A stretch of 64,000 nucleotides of DNA from Sunxiuqinia indica. GTDB lineage: Bacteria > Bacteroidota > Bacteroidia > Bacteroidales > Prolixibacteraceae. Position numbers and translations under genes: made by a program. Location of the stretch: the NCBI RefSeq assembly GCF_009847015.1, contig NZ_WVEM01000009.1:1-64000 (forward strand). Direction: 5' to 3'. The notes under the pieces are model-generated. The model was not told the origin of the DNA. It worked only from the letters and a program-made list of their open reading frames with translations, and made no database searches. Positions 36,932-46,691 of this stretch are shown here, one piece after another (positions within the stretch are counted from its first letter, which is position 1; each line of letters starts with the position of its first letter).

Positions 36932-38212
36932 CTATTTCTCCCGAAACAAATGCACAAACCCGTGGGCAAAATGTTCCTGATCATCACGACCTAGCGCCTC
37001 AACGACATAATAATACACTCCGGGGCTTGCATATCTTCCTCCTATTTTCCCATCCCAGGCTGATTCGCTCACTGTATTTTCAAACCCTTGGATATTATTA
37101 TTCTCCCATGAGTGCACTTTCTTTCCCCATCGATTAAAGATTTGAATATTAATTGACTTTAATGATTCATATTTCACCACAAAATCATCATTCACACCAT
37201 CTCCATTTGGGGTAAAAACATTGCCGACTTCAACTAACGAAATTGTCGCTTCTATAAATTCCTCAATGTAAAATGTATCCGTACAAGCAAAGCCCTCACC
37301 ATTCTTGGTTGTAACCAACCTTACGTTATAATTGCCAGAATTCTCAAAAATATAAGTCGGATTCTGATCGATAGCAGTTTGCATAATACTATCCTCGACA
37401 ATTCCAACCTGGCTTTCTTCGAGCAAGTCCTCCTGACTGCGATAAAAAGACCACTCGTATTGATCAGCATTAGTTGAACTACTCGTGAACGCGACCTCCA
37501 GCGGAGCTTCTCCTTCCATCGGGTTTGCAGTAAAGGATGCGTCTGGAACGATCGACTGATAGTTAACCGTCACTTCAACCTGACAGCCAAAGCGGTCATA
37601 AACGGTTAATGTATAATCTTTATTTTCAGAAGGAGGTGAGAAAATCTGTGGGCTCAATACGGCCGCAACCTGGTCGCCATCGACAGTCCATTTTGCTTTC
37701 ACATCTTTAGCAACAGGCTTTTGAGCGCCATTAGACAAGTCATAATAATTCAATTCCGCATCTTCAGCAATCGAAGCCGTTAACTGAAAATAATCACAAG
37801 TTGATTCCGAAATCTCAGCGGTTGCTGTATACCAGCTATTCATCACCCAGGCTGTGTAAGTTTCAGTAACAGCTCCTGAGGTAATATTCACCCGATAACC
37901 ACCATCAGCAAGATTCATAATTGTAGAAGTTGAACTTCCTGAATTATCCGTTTGAAAACCATCAAAACTTCCGGTTCCCGGATTGTATTTCAACCACTCG
38001 AATGTGGCTGCACCACTCGAAGAAGTTGCTGTTAACTCTCCTCCATTTTCATCAGGAGCAACACAAAATATATAAATCTGATCCTGAGCGCCTGAACTAT
38101 ACTCAGTTGAAACGGAAGCATCAGCATCAGAAGAAATCTGCGCTTCTGTAAAAATTGGAAGAAACAACGCAAGCAATAAAAGTAAAAATTGGGTGTTTTG
38201 TATCAACTTCAT
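36932..38212 (-). CDS. Secreted protein with PKD-like domain and gliding-motility C-terminal (type IX sorting) domain
   Basis: This 426-residue protein has a signal peptide (about 1-24). A PKD-like fold lies near residues 225-330 (FTANPMEGEAPLEVAFTSSS). The last 90 residues are a gliding-motility-associated C-terminal domain (VFTPNGDGVNDDFVV, IFNRWGKKVH, AWDGKIGGRYASPGVYYYVV), which targets proteins to the type IX secretion system (type B signal). It should be exported to the cell surface; its task there is unknown. Monocistronic. Confidence 0.88.
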   Translation of the reverse strand: MKLIQNTQFLLLLLALFLPIFTEAQISSDADASVSTEYSSGAQDQIYIFCVAPDENGGELTATSSSGAATFEWLKYNPGTGSFDGFQTDNSGSSTSTIMNLADGGYRVNITSGAVTETYTAWVMNSWYTATAEISESTCDYFQLTASIAEDAELNYYDLSNGAQKPVAKDVKAKWTVDGDQVAAVLSPQIFSPPSENKDYTLTVYDRFGCQVEVTVNYQSIVPDASFTANPMEGEAPLEVAFTSSSTNADQYEWSFYRSQEDLLEESQVGIVEDSIMQTAIDQNPTYIFENSGNYNVRLVTTKNGEGFACTDTFYIEEFIEATISLVEVGNVFTPNGDGVNDDFVVKYESLKSINIQIFNRWGKKVHSWENNNIQGFENTVSESAWDGKIGGRYASPGVYYYVVEALGRDDQEHFAHGFVHLFREK

Positions 38213-38358
38213 CTTTCAAAAATCGTCTTAATTAGTATGACAGTACAATATTAACGTTAAAAATTGATTTATCTTATGAATGACATTCCATTTTTCAGCT
38301 CAGACAGCTTTGTTGAAAACTCACCCATGCCAATGCTACAAAATAAGAAAATAGGTTA

Positions 38359-38366
38359 TACTTTTG
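38359..38366 (+). promoter_or_regulatory. Possible -7 promoter element of the helicase gene
   Basis: TACTTTTG fits the consensus TAnnTTTG, but no good -33 box lies 19 bases upstream. If real, transcription starts near 38373, which favours GTG 38394 as the start of the helicase gene over TTG 38364. Confidence 0.35.
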
Positions 38367-38393
38367 AAGCTGACTTTTGAAAAAACTCAAATT

Positions 38394-40703
38394 GTGGATT
38401 ACCTCAACGAATTAAATGAAGCTCAGCGAAGTGCAGTTGAAAACACGGATGGCCCATCTTTGATCATTGCGGGTGCAGGATCCGGAAAAACGCGTGTACT
38501 CACCTACCGCATTGCCCATCTGCTGAAACAGGGAGCACGCCCCGGAAGTATTTTGTCCCTTACTTTCACCAACAAGGCGGCCAAGGAAATGAAAGAAAGA
38601 ATTGCCAAAGTAGTGGGCTACAACACTGCCAAATATCTTTGGATGGGAACTTTTCACTCCATATTTGCTCGCATATTACGAACGGAATCAGAAGCGCTTG
38701 GCTACCCTTCTAATTTCACGATTTACGATGCCGCCGATTCTAAAAGTTTGCTGAAAACGATCATTAAAGATTTTAAGCTGGATGATAAAACATACAAACC
38801 CAATGTCGTTTCAAGCCGGATATCAGCTGCTAAAAACAGCTTGATTACTCCAGCAGCATACGCTACAAATGGTCAGGTAAGAGAATACGACATGAGTATT
38901 CGCATGCCGCGAATTGCTGAGATATACAAAGAATATGCCCGGCGCTGCTTCTTAGCCGGCGCTATGGATTTTGACGATTTGCTGCTGAAAACCAATATTT
39001 TATTTCGAGATAAAAAAGACATTCTGGCTAAATACCAGGAACGATTCGACTATGTTTTGGTAGATGAGTATCAGGACACAAATTTTGCCCAATACCTAAT
39101 AGTGAAAAACCTGGCAGCCGCCCACAAAAATCTGTGTGTTGTTGGCGATGATGCTCAAAGTATCTATTCGTTTCGGGGTGCAAGAATCGAAAATATTTTA
39201 AATTTTCAGAAGGACTACCCCGAGCACCAGGTATACAAACTGGAGCAAAACTATCGGTCAACACAAACCATTGTTAATGCGGCGAATAGCATCATTCAAA
39301 AGAATAAACGACAACTTCCGAAAAAGGTATTTTCTGAGAATGCTGAGGGAAACTTAATCAAAGTGTTCTCGGCTTTAACCGACAATGAAGAGGGTTACCT
39401 GGTGGCAAACGAAATCAGCGAAACCCGAATGCGCCAACACTTTCGATACGAGGACTATGCCATTTTGTATCGTACCAATGCCCAGTCACGTATTTTTGAG
39501 GAAGCACTGCGCAAGCGAAACATACCCTATAAAATTTATGGAGGCCTGTCGTTTTACCAGCGTAAGGAAATTAAAGATTTACTTTCTTATTTTCGGCTGG
39601 TTATCAATACGAAAGATAATGAGGCACTCAAGCGTATTATAAACTATCCGGCACGCGGAATTGGTGCTACAACGCTTTCCAAATTAGAGCAGGCAGCTAT
39701 TGCTGTTGGATGCAGTATCTTTGAGATCATCGTGCAAAGCGGCACTACAAACCACGCCGAACTAAACAAAGGAACCTTAAGCAAGGTGCAACAGTTTGCC
39801 GGCATCATCAAGCAGTTTCAGGAAAAAGCCGAAATTAGCGATGCTTACGAAATGGCCAGCGAAATTGCGACACAAACCAGCATACTGAAAGATCTGTACA
39901 AAGATCAAACTCCTGAAGGACTAAGTCGGTTTGAAAACATTCAGGAACTATTAAATGGTATTCAGGAATTCTCGATTAATGCTCGGGAGGAGGGCCAGCC
40001 CAACCAATTGGCAAACTACATGGAAGATGTGGCTTTGCTCACCGATCAGGACTCGGAAAAAGAAGAAGACCGGGATAAAGTAACCATGATGACCGTTCAC
40101 TCCGCAAAAGGATTGGAGTTCAAAAATGTATTTATTGTTGGGGTTGAAGAGAATTTATTCCCATCAAGCCAATTTGGAAATGTAACAGCCGAAGCTTTTG
40201 AAGAAGAACGGCGTTTGTTTTATGTCGCCTTAACAAGAGCCGAAGAAAACGCTTACATCAGTTTTGCCAAACAACGATATCGCTGGGGAAAACTGGACTA
40301 TTGCAATCCCAGTCGTTTTATTTCCGAGGTTGATGAAATATTTCTGGACATTCCGGATGAAAGCGACTTCGATTTTGACGAACTGCCATCACCCGATAAA
40401 GCAGTGCAAAAGCAATCATTTAGCAAGCCGTCAATCGCAGGTCGACGCCCCTCAACGAGCGATCAGCCAGGCTTGAACCAAAAGTTGGTGCAGCTTCGTC
40501 AAGCAAAAAAGAAAGCCCAAAATTTTGACGGGGATGATCCGCGCGACATTCAAACCGGGATGATGGTTGAACATCAACGTTTTGGGAAAGGAAAAGTACT
40601 ACAGATTGAAGGAAGTTTTCCTAACCTAAAGGCCAATGTCTTTTTTCAAAATGCCGGGCAAAAGCAATTACTGCTCAAGTTTGCCAAACTAAAGATTGTA
40701 TAA
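38394..40703 (+). CDS. ATP-dependent DNA helicase PcrA/UvrD family
   Basis: About 769 residues. It unwinds DNA 3' to 5' in repair and replication. Superfamily 1 motifs are complete: GAGSGKTRV (Walker A), DEYQDTNFAQ (Walker B), GDDAQSIYSFRGA, QNYRST, TVHSAKGLEFKNV and FYVALTRAEENAYISF. The C-terminal 60 residues (HQRFGKGKVLQIEG ... LKFAKLKIV) form the Tudor-like domain found in PcrA that binds RNA polymerase. No ATG is available near the family start; GTG 38394 gives VDYLNELNEAQRSAV, which fits homologues, while TTG 38364 adds ten residues. Confidence 0.93.
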   Translation: MDYLNELNEAQRSAVENTDGPSLIIAGAGSGKTRVLTYRIAHLLKQGARPGSILSLTFTNKAAKEMKERIAKVVGYNTAKYLWMGTFHSIFARILRTESEALGYPSNFTIYDAADSKSLLKTIIKDFKLDDKTYKPNVVSSRISAAKNSLITPAAYATNGQVREYDMSIRMPRIAEIYKEYARRCFLAGAMDFDDLLLKTNILFRDKKDILAKYQERFDYVLVDEYQDTNFAQYLIVKNLAAAHKNLCVVGDDAQSIYSFRGARIENILNFQKDYPEHQVYKLEQNYRSTQTIVNAANSIIQKNKRQLPKKVFSENAEGNLIKVFSALTDNEEGYLVANEISETRMRQHFRYEDYAILYRTNAQSRIFEEALRKRNIPYKIYGGLSFYQRKEIKDLLSYFRLVINTKDNEALKRIINYPARGIGATTLSKLEQAAIAVGCSIFEIIVQSGTTNHAELNKGTLSKVQQFAGIIKQFQEKAEISDAYEMASEIATQTSILKDLYKDQTPEGLSRFENIQELLNGIQEFSINAREEGQPNQLANYMEDVALLTDQDSEKEEDRDKVTMMTVHSAKGLEFKNVFIVGVEENLFPSSQFGNVTAEAFEEERRLFYVALTRAEENAYISFAKQRYRWGKLDYCNPSRFISEVDEIFLDIPDESDFDFDELPSPDKAVQKQSFSKPSIAGRRPSTSDQPGLNQKLVQLRQAKKKAQNFDGDDPRDIQTGMMVEHQRFGKGKVLQIEGSFPNLKANVFFQNAGQKQLLLKFAKLKIV

Positions 40704-40888
40704 CTACAAACGGAAAATAACGGTTTCAAACAAACCTGAAAGTCAAGATTTTCGCAAATTAATTTGTAAGCAAAATAATTTCATTTAGCTTTGCATCTAT
40801 TAGGGAATCTCCTTCACTTCAGATTATCAACTAAATTACCGAATCTGAACAACCTTGTTTGACACAAAAGTTTATTAGATTTTTTTAA

Positions 40889-41509
40889 ATGGATTATAAT
40901 TCAAATCGTAAAAAATTACCCCTTCCAGAATATGGGCGTAATATTCAAAATATGGTTGATCATGTGATGACCATTGAAGACAGAGCAGAACGCAATCTGG
41001 CGGCTCAAACCATTATCGATATTATGGGTAATCTGTATCCATACCTTCGTGACATTAACGATTTCAAGCACAAACTATGGGATCACTTAGCCATTATGGC
41101 TGATTTTAAGTTGGACATCGATTATCCGTATGATCCACCGAAACCTGAAACATTTCAGGAACCGCCTAAGAAAGTTGAATACGCCAGCAATAACATTCGA
41201 TTTCGCTATTACGGTAAAACGTTGGAGCTAATGGTTGAAAAGGCCGTTGAGTTTGAAGATGGAGAGGAGAAGGAAATTCTGATCACCATGCTGGCAAACC
41301 ACATGAAAAAGAGCTACCTGACATGGAATAAAGATGCCGTTGATGACGATAAAATATACAAAGATTTGGAAATCCTATCAAAAGGACGAATCAAGCGTGA
41401 TGATTTAGATTTGGCAGAAACCCGGGACATTCTACAACGAAACGCTCCACGAAAAAAGCAAAACTCCAATCAAACCAGAGGCCCTAAAAAACACGTTAGA
41501 AAGTCATAA
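40889..41509 (+). CDS. DUF4290 domain-containing protein
   Basis: This 206-residue protein has the N-terminal pattern YGRNIQNMVDHVMTIEDRAERN of DUF4290, a family confined to Bacteroidota as far as I know. The end is Lys/Arg/Asn-rich. It lies 14 bases upstream of murA, a position conserved in the phylum, which suggests a link to cell-wall synthesis, but no activity is known. Confidence 0.85.
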   Translation: MDYNSNRKKLPLPEYGRNIQNMVDHVMTIEDRAERNLAAQTIIDIMGNLYPYLRDINDFKHKLWDHLAIMADFKLDIDYPYDPPKPETFQEPPKKVEYASNNIRFRYYGKTLELMVEKAVEFEDGEEKEILITMLANHMKKSYLTWNKDAVDDDKIYKDLEILSKGRIKRDDLDLAETRDILQRNAPRKKQNSNQTRGPKKHVRKS

Positions 41510-41523
41510 TACGTTTATTAGAG

Positions 41524-42831
41524 ATGGCAACATTTCAAATTGAAGGTGGAAATAAATTATCTGGCAAACTAAAGCCACAGGGAGCCAAAAACGAAGCGCT
41601 TCAGGTTATTTGTGCTACACTTCTAACGAGCGATAAAATCACCATTACCAATATTCCTGAAATCCGGGATGTTTTGAAGTTGATCGAAATCCTAGGCGAA
41701 TTGGGAGTTAAAATCCAGCGTCTAAAGAAAGGAGAATATCAATTTCAGGCCGATCAGGTGGACATGAAGCACCTACGATCGGAACAATTTGCAAAACAAG
41801 CAGCCAGCTTGCGTGGATCGATCATGATTGTAGGCCCACTGCTGGCTCGTTTTGGAGAAGCCTTAATTCCGCAACCCGGAGGCGATAAAATTGGTCGTCG
41901 TCGATTAGACACTCATTTTGTCGGACTTCAAAAACTGGGAGCCAAATTCACTTACGATCCCGACAATCACTTCTTCCAGGTTTCAACCGAAAAACTTAAA
42001 GGTCAGTACATGCTGCTTGACGAAGCTTCGGTTACCGGTACTGCCAATATTTTAATGGCTGCCGTGATGGCAGAAGGCACCACCACAATTTATAATGCCG
42101 CCTGCGAACCCTACTTGCAGCAGCTTACAAGAATGCTGGTTTCAATGGGCGCAAAAATTGATGGCATTGGCTCAAATCTTCTTCGTATTGAAGGGGTGAC
42201 AGAGCTTAAAGGCTGTAATCACACAATATTACCCGACATGATTGAAGTGGGTAGTTTTATTGGCTTAGCAGCAATGACCGGTTCCGAAATCACCATTCCC
42301 AACGCAGGAGTTGACCACCTTGGAATAATTCCCGATGCATTTAAACGACTTGGAATCAAACTTCAGATAAAAGGAGATAACATTTACATTCCGGCTCAGG
42401 ACGAATATGAAATTGAGACCTTCATCGACGGCTCGATCATGAATATCTCCGATGCTCCCTGGCCAGGCTTGACTCCTGATTTATTAAGTATCTTTTTAGT
42501 TGTTGCCACTCAAGCCAACGGAAGCGTGCTAATTCATCAAAAAATGTTTGAAAGCAGGCTGTTCTTCGTCGATAAACTGATTGATATGGGAGCACAGATT
42601 ATACTTTGTGATCCACATCGGGCAACAGTAATCGGGCTCAATAAAAAACACATGCTTCGCGGAACAATGATGTCATCGCCCGATATTCGCGCCGGCGTAG
42701 CATTGCTGATAGCGGCTTTATCGGCTCAAGGTAAAAGTGAGATTTTCAATATCGAACAAATTGACCGTGGGTACGAAGCAATTGATGAACGACTCAGTGC
42801 AATTGGTGCCAATATTAAACGCTCAAACTAA
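41524..42831 (+). CDS. murA: UDP-N-acetylglucosamine 1-carboxyvinyltransferase MurA (Asp in place of catalytic-loop Cys)
   Basis: This 435-residue enzyme transfers enolpyruvate to UDP-GlcNAc, the first committed step of peptidoglycan synthesis. The substrate-binding Lys-Asn (PQGAKNEAL, about 22-23) is present. The mobile loop reads PQPGGDKIGRRRLDTH: position 121 is Asp where E. coli has Cys115. A Cys-to-Asp change keeps activity but prevents covalent attack by fosfomycin in other bacteria, so intrinsic resistance is expected. It is co-transcribed with the DUF4290 gene. Confidence 0.95.
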   Translation: MATFQIEGGNKLSGKLKPQGAKNEALQVICATLLTSDKITITNIPEIRDVLKLIEILGELGVKIQRLKKGEYQFQADQVDMKHLRSEQFAKQAASLRGSIMIVGPLLARFGEALIPQPGGDKIGRRRLDTHFVGLQKLGAKFTYDPDNHFFQVSTEKLKGQYMLLDEASVTGTANILMAAVMAEGTTTIYNAACEPYLQQLTRMLVSMGAKIDGIGSNLLRIEGVTELKGCNHTILPDMIEVGSFIGLAAMTGSEITIPNAGVDHLGIIPDAFKRLGIKLQIKGDNIYIPAQDEYEIETFIDGSIMNISDAPWPGLTPDLLSIFLVVATQANGSVLIHQKMFESRLFFVDKLIDMGAQIILCDPHRATVIGLNKKHMLRGTMMSSPDIRAGVALLIAALSAQGKSEIFNIEQIDRGYEAIDERLSAIGANIKRSN

Positions 42832-42950
42832 TTTCATTCAGAATAATATTTGTTAATATTTTCAAAAAAGCAGCTTTCAACACAACTACACATCTTCATT
42901 TTTACTATTATTGAGCTTGATTTAGTTGAGATTTAAACATATCCACAAAA

Positions 42951-43475
42951 ATGAAACAAAATATTTTAGCAGCCTTCGTTTTATTATTTGCTTTTGTAAC
43001 TCAGTCAATTGCACAAAATGAAGCGAAAATTGGCTTGGGAATTGGAAACAAAGCTCCTGAGATTGTTGAAAAATCAATTGACGGAAAAGAATTAAAACTT
43101 TCATCATTGGATGGGAAAATGGTATTGATCGACTTTTGGGCGTCGTGGTGTGGTCCCTGTCGTCGCGAAAACCCAACCGTAGTATCAGCTTATCAGGAGT
43201 TTAAAGACCGAAAATTTAAAAATGGAAATGGTTTTACCGTTTATAGCGTCTCGTTAGATAAAGCGAAAGAACCATGGGTAAAAGCAATTGAAGCTGACAA
43301 ATTAACTTGGGACTATCATGTTTCGGACTTAAAAGGATGGTATTCGAAATATGCTGCCGTGTATGGTGTTCGAGGTATTCCTGCCAACTTTCTAATCAAT
43401 GGCGAAGGTATTATCGTTGCTAAAAACTTACGTGGCCCGGCATTAAAAAATACCCTGACCCAATTATTAAAATAA
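42951..43475 (+). CDS. Exported TlpA-like thioredoxin-fold protein
   Basis: This 174-residue protein has a cleavable signal peptide (about 1-21, ending SIAQ). The AhpC/TSA-type domain follows with the active site WASWCGPCRRE and a cis-Pro in RGIPANFLI. It should act as a periplasmic thiol-disulfide oxidoreductase. It stands alone between murA and grpE and is followed by a terminator. Confidence 0.88.
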   Translation: MKQNILAAFVLLFAFVTQSIAQNEAKIGLGIGNKAPEIVEKSIDGKELKLSSLDGKMVLIDFWASWCGPCRRENPTVVSAYQEFKDRKFKNGNGFTVYSVSLDKAKEPWVKAIEADKLTWDYHVSDLKGWYSKYAAVYGVRGIPANFLINGEGIIVAKNLRGPALKNTLTQLLK

Positions 43476-43497
43476 GATTATAAAATCGTATAAATCA

Positions 43498-43530
43498 AAA
43501 GGTGGCACATGCGTGCTGCCTTTCTTTTTA
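43498..43530 (+). terminator. Terminator after the TlpA-like gene
   Basis: AAAGGTGGCAC and GTGCTGCCTTT form a stem with two non-Watson-Crick positions (43498-43523), followed by TTTCTTTTT-type sequence. Confidence 0.75.
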
Positions 43531-43636
43531 TAATTTTGTCAGCAATTTACAAGAATGAGGTGTCAAAATGTCCCATATTACGTAATGGCAACATTTTTGT
43601 AAACTGTGAATCCGGTAAATTAAATAACAAACAACA

Positions 43637-44248
43637 ATGGCAGAAGAAAAAACAAATAAAGAAAAGGAGCAAGTTGAAGAAACTGAGGCAAAAGAGAACA
43701 CTGCTCAGGAAAATGATAAAGCTGCTGAAGAAGATAAAAATTCAAAAAAAGCAAAGGGTAAAAAAGAAAATAAAAAGTCGAAGAAAGATAATACTGACGA
43801 AAAAATTGAAGCTTTAGGAAACGAACTAATCGAGCTAAAGGACAAACACATTCGTCTGCAAGCGGAATTTGACAATTACCGCAAACGCACCATGAAAGAA
43901 AAAATGGAGCTGATAAAAACTGGTGGAGAAACGGTATTAGTCAATATCCTGCCAGTAATCGACGACTTTGAACGAGCGCTTATTGCTTTCGGTGAGATGA
44001 AAGATGATGATCCGTTAAAGCAAGGAATAACTTTGATTTACAGCAAATTTCAGGAGTTTTTAAAGCAAAACAACATTCAGGAAATTGAAGCTAAAGAAAA
44101 AGAATTTGATACTGACTTACACGAAGCAGTAACTAAAATTCCGGCTCCAAAAGAGGAACTTAAAGGGAAAGTTGTTGATGTAATTCAGAAAGGTTACGTG
44201 ATGAACGAGAAAGTCATTCGCTTTTCTAAAGTTGTGATTGGTGAATAG
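43637..44248 (+). CDS. grpE: Nucleotide exchange factor GrpE
   Basis: This 203-residue cochaperone promotes ADP release from DnaK. The first 55 residues are a Lys/Glu-rich disordered tail. A long coiled coil follows ([18 protein letters not shown]), then the beta domain ending [24 protein letters not shown] (cited as [15 protein letters not shown]). It lies 17 bases before dnaJ. dnaK is not in the window. Confidence 0.95.
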   Translation: MAEEKTNKEKEQVEETEAKENTAQENDKAAEEDKNSKKAKGKKENKKSKKDNTDEKIEALGNELIELKDKHIRLQAEFDNYRKRTMKEKMELIKTGGETVLVNILPVIDDFERALIAFGEMKDDDPLKQGITLIYSKFQEFLKQNNIQEIEAKEKEFDTDLHEAVTKIPAPKEELKGKVVDVIQKGYVMNEKVIRFSKVVIGE

Positions 44249-44265
44249 GCAAACAAAAAGCAAGT

Positions 44266-45432
44266 ATGGCAAAAAGAGATTTTTACGAGATTTTAGAAGT
44301 TAGTAAAAGCGCTTCGCCCGAAGAGATTAAAAAAGCTTATCGGAAAAAAGCGATCCAATATCACCCAGACAAAAATCCGGATAACAAGGAAGCTGAGGAT
44401 AAATTCAAAGAAGCCGCTGAAGCTTACGAAGTTTTAAGCAATCCTCAGAAAAAACAACGGTATGACCAGTATGGCCATGCAGGAGTAGGTGGAGCCGGAG
44501 GTGGTGGCGGATTTAGCCAGCACGACATGTCAATGGATGACATTTTTTCTATGTTTGGCGATGTGTTTGGCGGTCATGGTTTTGGCGGTGGCGGATTTAG
44601 TGGGTTTGGAGGATCATCGCGTGGCGGAGGTCGTCGGGTTCATCGCGGATCAGATTTGCGCGTAAAAGTCACTCTTTCGCTGAAAGACATCGCGAACGGC
44701 GTTGAGAAAAAGCTCAAACTAAAAAAATACAAAAGCTGCGACACTTGTAGCGGTACCGGAGCACAAGGAGGCAATGACTACACAACGTGTTCAACCTGCC
44801 GGGGGAGTGGTCATGTAACCCGAGTTACCAACACACTACTCGGGCAAATGCAAACGACTGCCACCTGTCCAAGCTGTAATGGCGAAGGTCAAATGATCAA
44901 GAACAAATGTACTTCGTGTAATGGCGAAGGTGTTGTTCGCGACGAAGAAGTTGTAAACATTAAAATTCCTGCAGGAGTTGCTGAAGGTATGCAATTGAAC
45001 GTGTCTGGAAAAGGAAATGCCGGCCGCCGTGGAGGAGTTAACGGTGATTTACTGGTTATTATTACAGAGGAAAATCATCCTGACTTGATTCGCGATGGAA
45101 ACAACCTGATATATAATCTTTTCCTAAGCCTTCCCGATTTTGCACTGGGAACAACATCTGAAATTCCGACCGTTGAAAGTAAAGTAAAAGTCAAAATTGA
45201 TGCCGGAACACAGCCTGAGAAAATTCTTCGTTTACGAGGTAAAGGCCTACCTGATGTTAACGGATATGGCAAAGGTGATCTACTCGTACGGATTCATGCA
45301 TGGGCACCGAAAAAGATCTCTCCGGAAGAGCGCAAAATGCTTGAAAAACTTCAGGAATCAGAGAACTTCCAACACACACCTGGTGCAGGAGACAAGAATT
45401 TTTTCGAGAAAATGAAAAATATTTTCGAATAA
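44266..45432 (+). CDS. dnaJ: Chaperone protein DnaJ
   Basis: This 388-residue Hsp40 has the J domain with HPD (YHPDKNPDN, about 32-34) and a Gly/Phe-rich linker (about 75-125). Four CxxCxGxG zinc-finger repeats follow ([32 protein letters not shown]), then two substrate-binding beta domains. It delivers unfolded clients to DnaK and is in an operon with grpE. Confidence 0.97.
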   Translation: MAKRDFYEILEVSKSASPEEIKKAYRKKAIQYHPDKNPDNKEAEDKFKEAAEAYEVLSNPQKKQRYDQYGHAGVGGAGGGGGFSQHDMSMDDIFSMFGDVFGGHGFGGGGFSGFGGSSRGGGRRVHRGSDLRVKVTLSLKDIANGVEKKLKLKKYKSCDTCSGTGAQGGNDYTTCSTCRGSGHVTRVTNTLLGQMQTTATCPSCNGEGQMIKNKCTSCNGEGVVRDEEVVNIKIPAGVAEGMQLNVSGKGNAGRRGGVNGDLLVIITEENHPDLIRDGNNLIYNLFLSLPDFALGTTSEIPTVESKVKVKIDAGTQPEKILRLRGKGLPDVNGYGKGDLLVRIHAWAPKKISPEERKMLEKLQESENFQHTPGAGDKNFFEKMKNIFE

Positions 45433-45587
45433 AGCATTTAAAAAAACGTAGTATGTTTCTCATAACACTTCGTTATTGTACGAATATTCTCAAAAATTAA
45501 GAAAATAATACAATCGATTGTTGTTCATGCTATAGTTTAATAAATGAATAACTATTCATATAAAAACTATAATTTGTCAATTTTTCG
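45433..45587. other. Intergenic region between dnaJ and the his promoter
   Basis: This AT-rich stretch of about 155 bases has no gene, RNA or repeat that I can recognise, and no clear terminator for the grpE-dnaJ transcript. Confidence 0.4.
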
Positions 45588-45619
45588 TTTGGTACACTTT
45601 TAATTTATCACTATACTTG
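45588..45619 (+). promoter_or_regulatory. Promoter of the histidine operon
   Basis: TTTG (45588-45591) as the -33 box and TATACTTG (45612-45619) as the -7 box, one base off the consensus TAnnTTTG, are 20 bases apart. They lie about 20 bases before the his leader peptide ATG. Confidence 0.65.
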
Positions 45620-45639
45620 CAGCACAAAATTAAAACGAC

Positions 45640-45702
45640 ATGTACAACAAACTTGGACATTACGGCCATCATCACAACAACCTATTTATTGGTAGGCCGT
45701 AA
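45640..45702 (+). CDS. hisL: his operon leader peptide
   Basis: This 20-residue open frame, MYNKLGHYGHHHNNLFIGRP, contains four His codons, three of them consecutive at positions 10-12. It starts about 20 bases after the promoter. The His run lies inside the pause hairpin, as expected for attenuation: ribosome stalling for lack of charged tRNA-His would free the antiterminator segment. No other function is likely. The symbol is used by analogy with enterobacterial hisL. Confidence 0.85.
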   Translation: MYNKLGHYGHHHNNLFIGRP

Positions 45703-45766
45703 TTCTTTTGTTTTGTTTTAAAAAATATTAACCCAAAGAAGGCTTACCATTAGGTAGGCCTTTTTT
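45660..45766 (+). promoter_or_regulatory. his operon transcription attenuator
   Basis: Four segments pair in alternative ways. Segment 1, TTACGGCC (45660-45667), pairs with segment 2, GGCCGTAA (45695-45702): the pause hairpin. Segment 2's GGTAGGCC (45691-45698) pairs with segment 3, GGCTTACC (45741-45748): the antiterminator. Segment 3 pairs with segment 4, GGTAGGCC (45753-45760), extended to 10 bp by flanking A and T: the terminator, followed by six T. Segments 2 and 4 are identical, so the two structures exclude each other. hisG begins 17 bases later. Confidence 0.85.
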
Positions 45767-45782
45767 ATTGATTTAAACTATC

Positions 45783-46640
45783 ATGACACAATTGAGAATT
45801 GCTATTCAAACAAAAGGAAGATTAAACGAAGATTCAATGCAGCTCATGCAAGAAGCTGGAATTAAGATCAATCTGGGAAAACGTAAACTATTGGCTGCTG
45901 CTAAAAATTTCCCAATCGAAGTTTTGTTTTTACGTGATGATGATATCCCCCAGGCGGTTGCTGATCAGGTTGCCGACATTGGTATCGTTGGAGAAAATGA
46001 AATGTTGGAAAAACAGCAAAACGTTAAAATAGTTAAGCGACTGGGATTCAGCAAATGTCGTTTAAGTCTGGCTATTCCGAAAACCGAAGAATATGCCGGC
46101 ATCGAGTGGTTCAATGGGAAAAAAATTGCCACCTCATATCCGGTCATTTTGAAAAGTTTTCTGGATAAAAATAATGTAAAAGCTGATATTCACGTTATTT
46201 CCGGCTCAGTGGAAATTGCCCCTGGGATTGGACTGGCTGATGCCATTTTCGATATCGTTAGTTCCGGTTCAACATTGGTTTCAAACCGCTTAAAAGAAGT
46301 GGAAGTGGCTCTTTATTCCGAAGCCGTTTTGGTTGCGCCACAAGAACTATCCGCTGATAAACAAGCCATTTTGGAAGAAATGATTTTCCGCATGGAATCG
46401 GTAGAACGAGCAAAAGATAAAAAGTACATTTTGCTGAATGCTCCGAACGATAAAATTGAAGAAATTACAGCAATCTTGCCCGGAATGAAAAGTCCGACAG
46501 TCACTCCTCTTGCTGAAAAAGGATGGAGTTCATTGCATTCGGTTATTGCAGAAAGCGACTTCTGGGAAATCATCGGTAAACTAAAAGCCGCCGGAGCCCA
46601 GGGTATTTTGGTTGTTCCGATTGAAAAAATGATTTTTTAA
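45783..46640 (+). CDS. hisG: ATP phosphoribosyltransferase HisG (long form)
   Basis: This 285-residue enzyme condenses ATP and PRPP, the first step of histidine synthesis. The catalytic domain starts LRIAIQTKGRLNEDSMQL. The PRPP loop lies near GLADAIFDIVSSGSTL. A C-terminal ACT-like domain (about 215-285) mediates feedback inhibition by histidine and marks the long form, which needs no HisZ. First gene of the operon, after the attenuator. Confidence 0.97.
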   Translation: MTQLRIAIQTKGRLNEDSMQLMQEAGIKINLGKRKLLAAAKNFPIEVLFLRDDDIPQAVADQVADIGIVGENEMLEKQQNVKIVKRLGFSKCRLSLAIPKTEEYAGIEWFNGKKIATSYPVILKSFLDKNNVKADIHVISGSVEIAPGIGLADAIFDIVSSGSTLVSNRLKEVEVALYSEAVLVAPQELSADKQAILEEMIFRMESVERAKDKKYILLNAPNDKIEEITAILPGMKSPTVTPLAEKGWSSLHSVIAESDFWEIIGKLKAAGAQGILVVPIEKMIF

Positions 46641-46691
46641 TCCGTTTGTATCGATAAAAAAACGATCTGAAATTCAATAATTTTGACAAGC

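Noticed and set aside
43540-43600. A heat-shock (sigma-32-like) promoter before grpE, from CCCATATT.
   Set aside because: No matching -35 box lies at the right distance, and this sigma factor type is not expected in Bacteroidota.
43509-43817. A Lys-rich 102-codon frame overlapping the start of grpE.
   Set aside because: It is the out-of-frame reading of the Lys/Glu-rich GrpE tail and the terminator hairpin.
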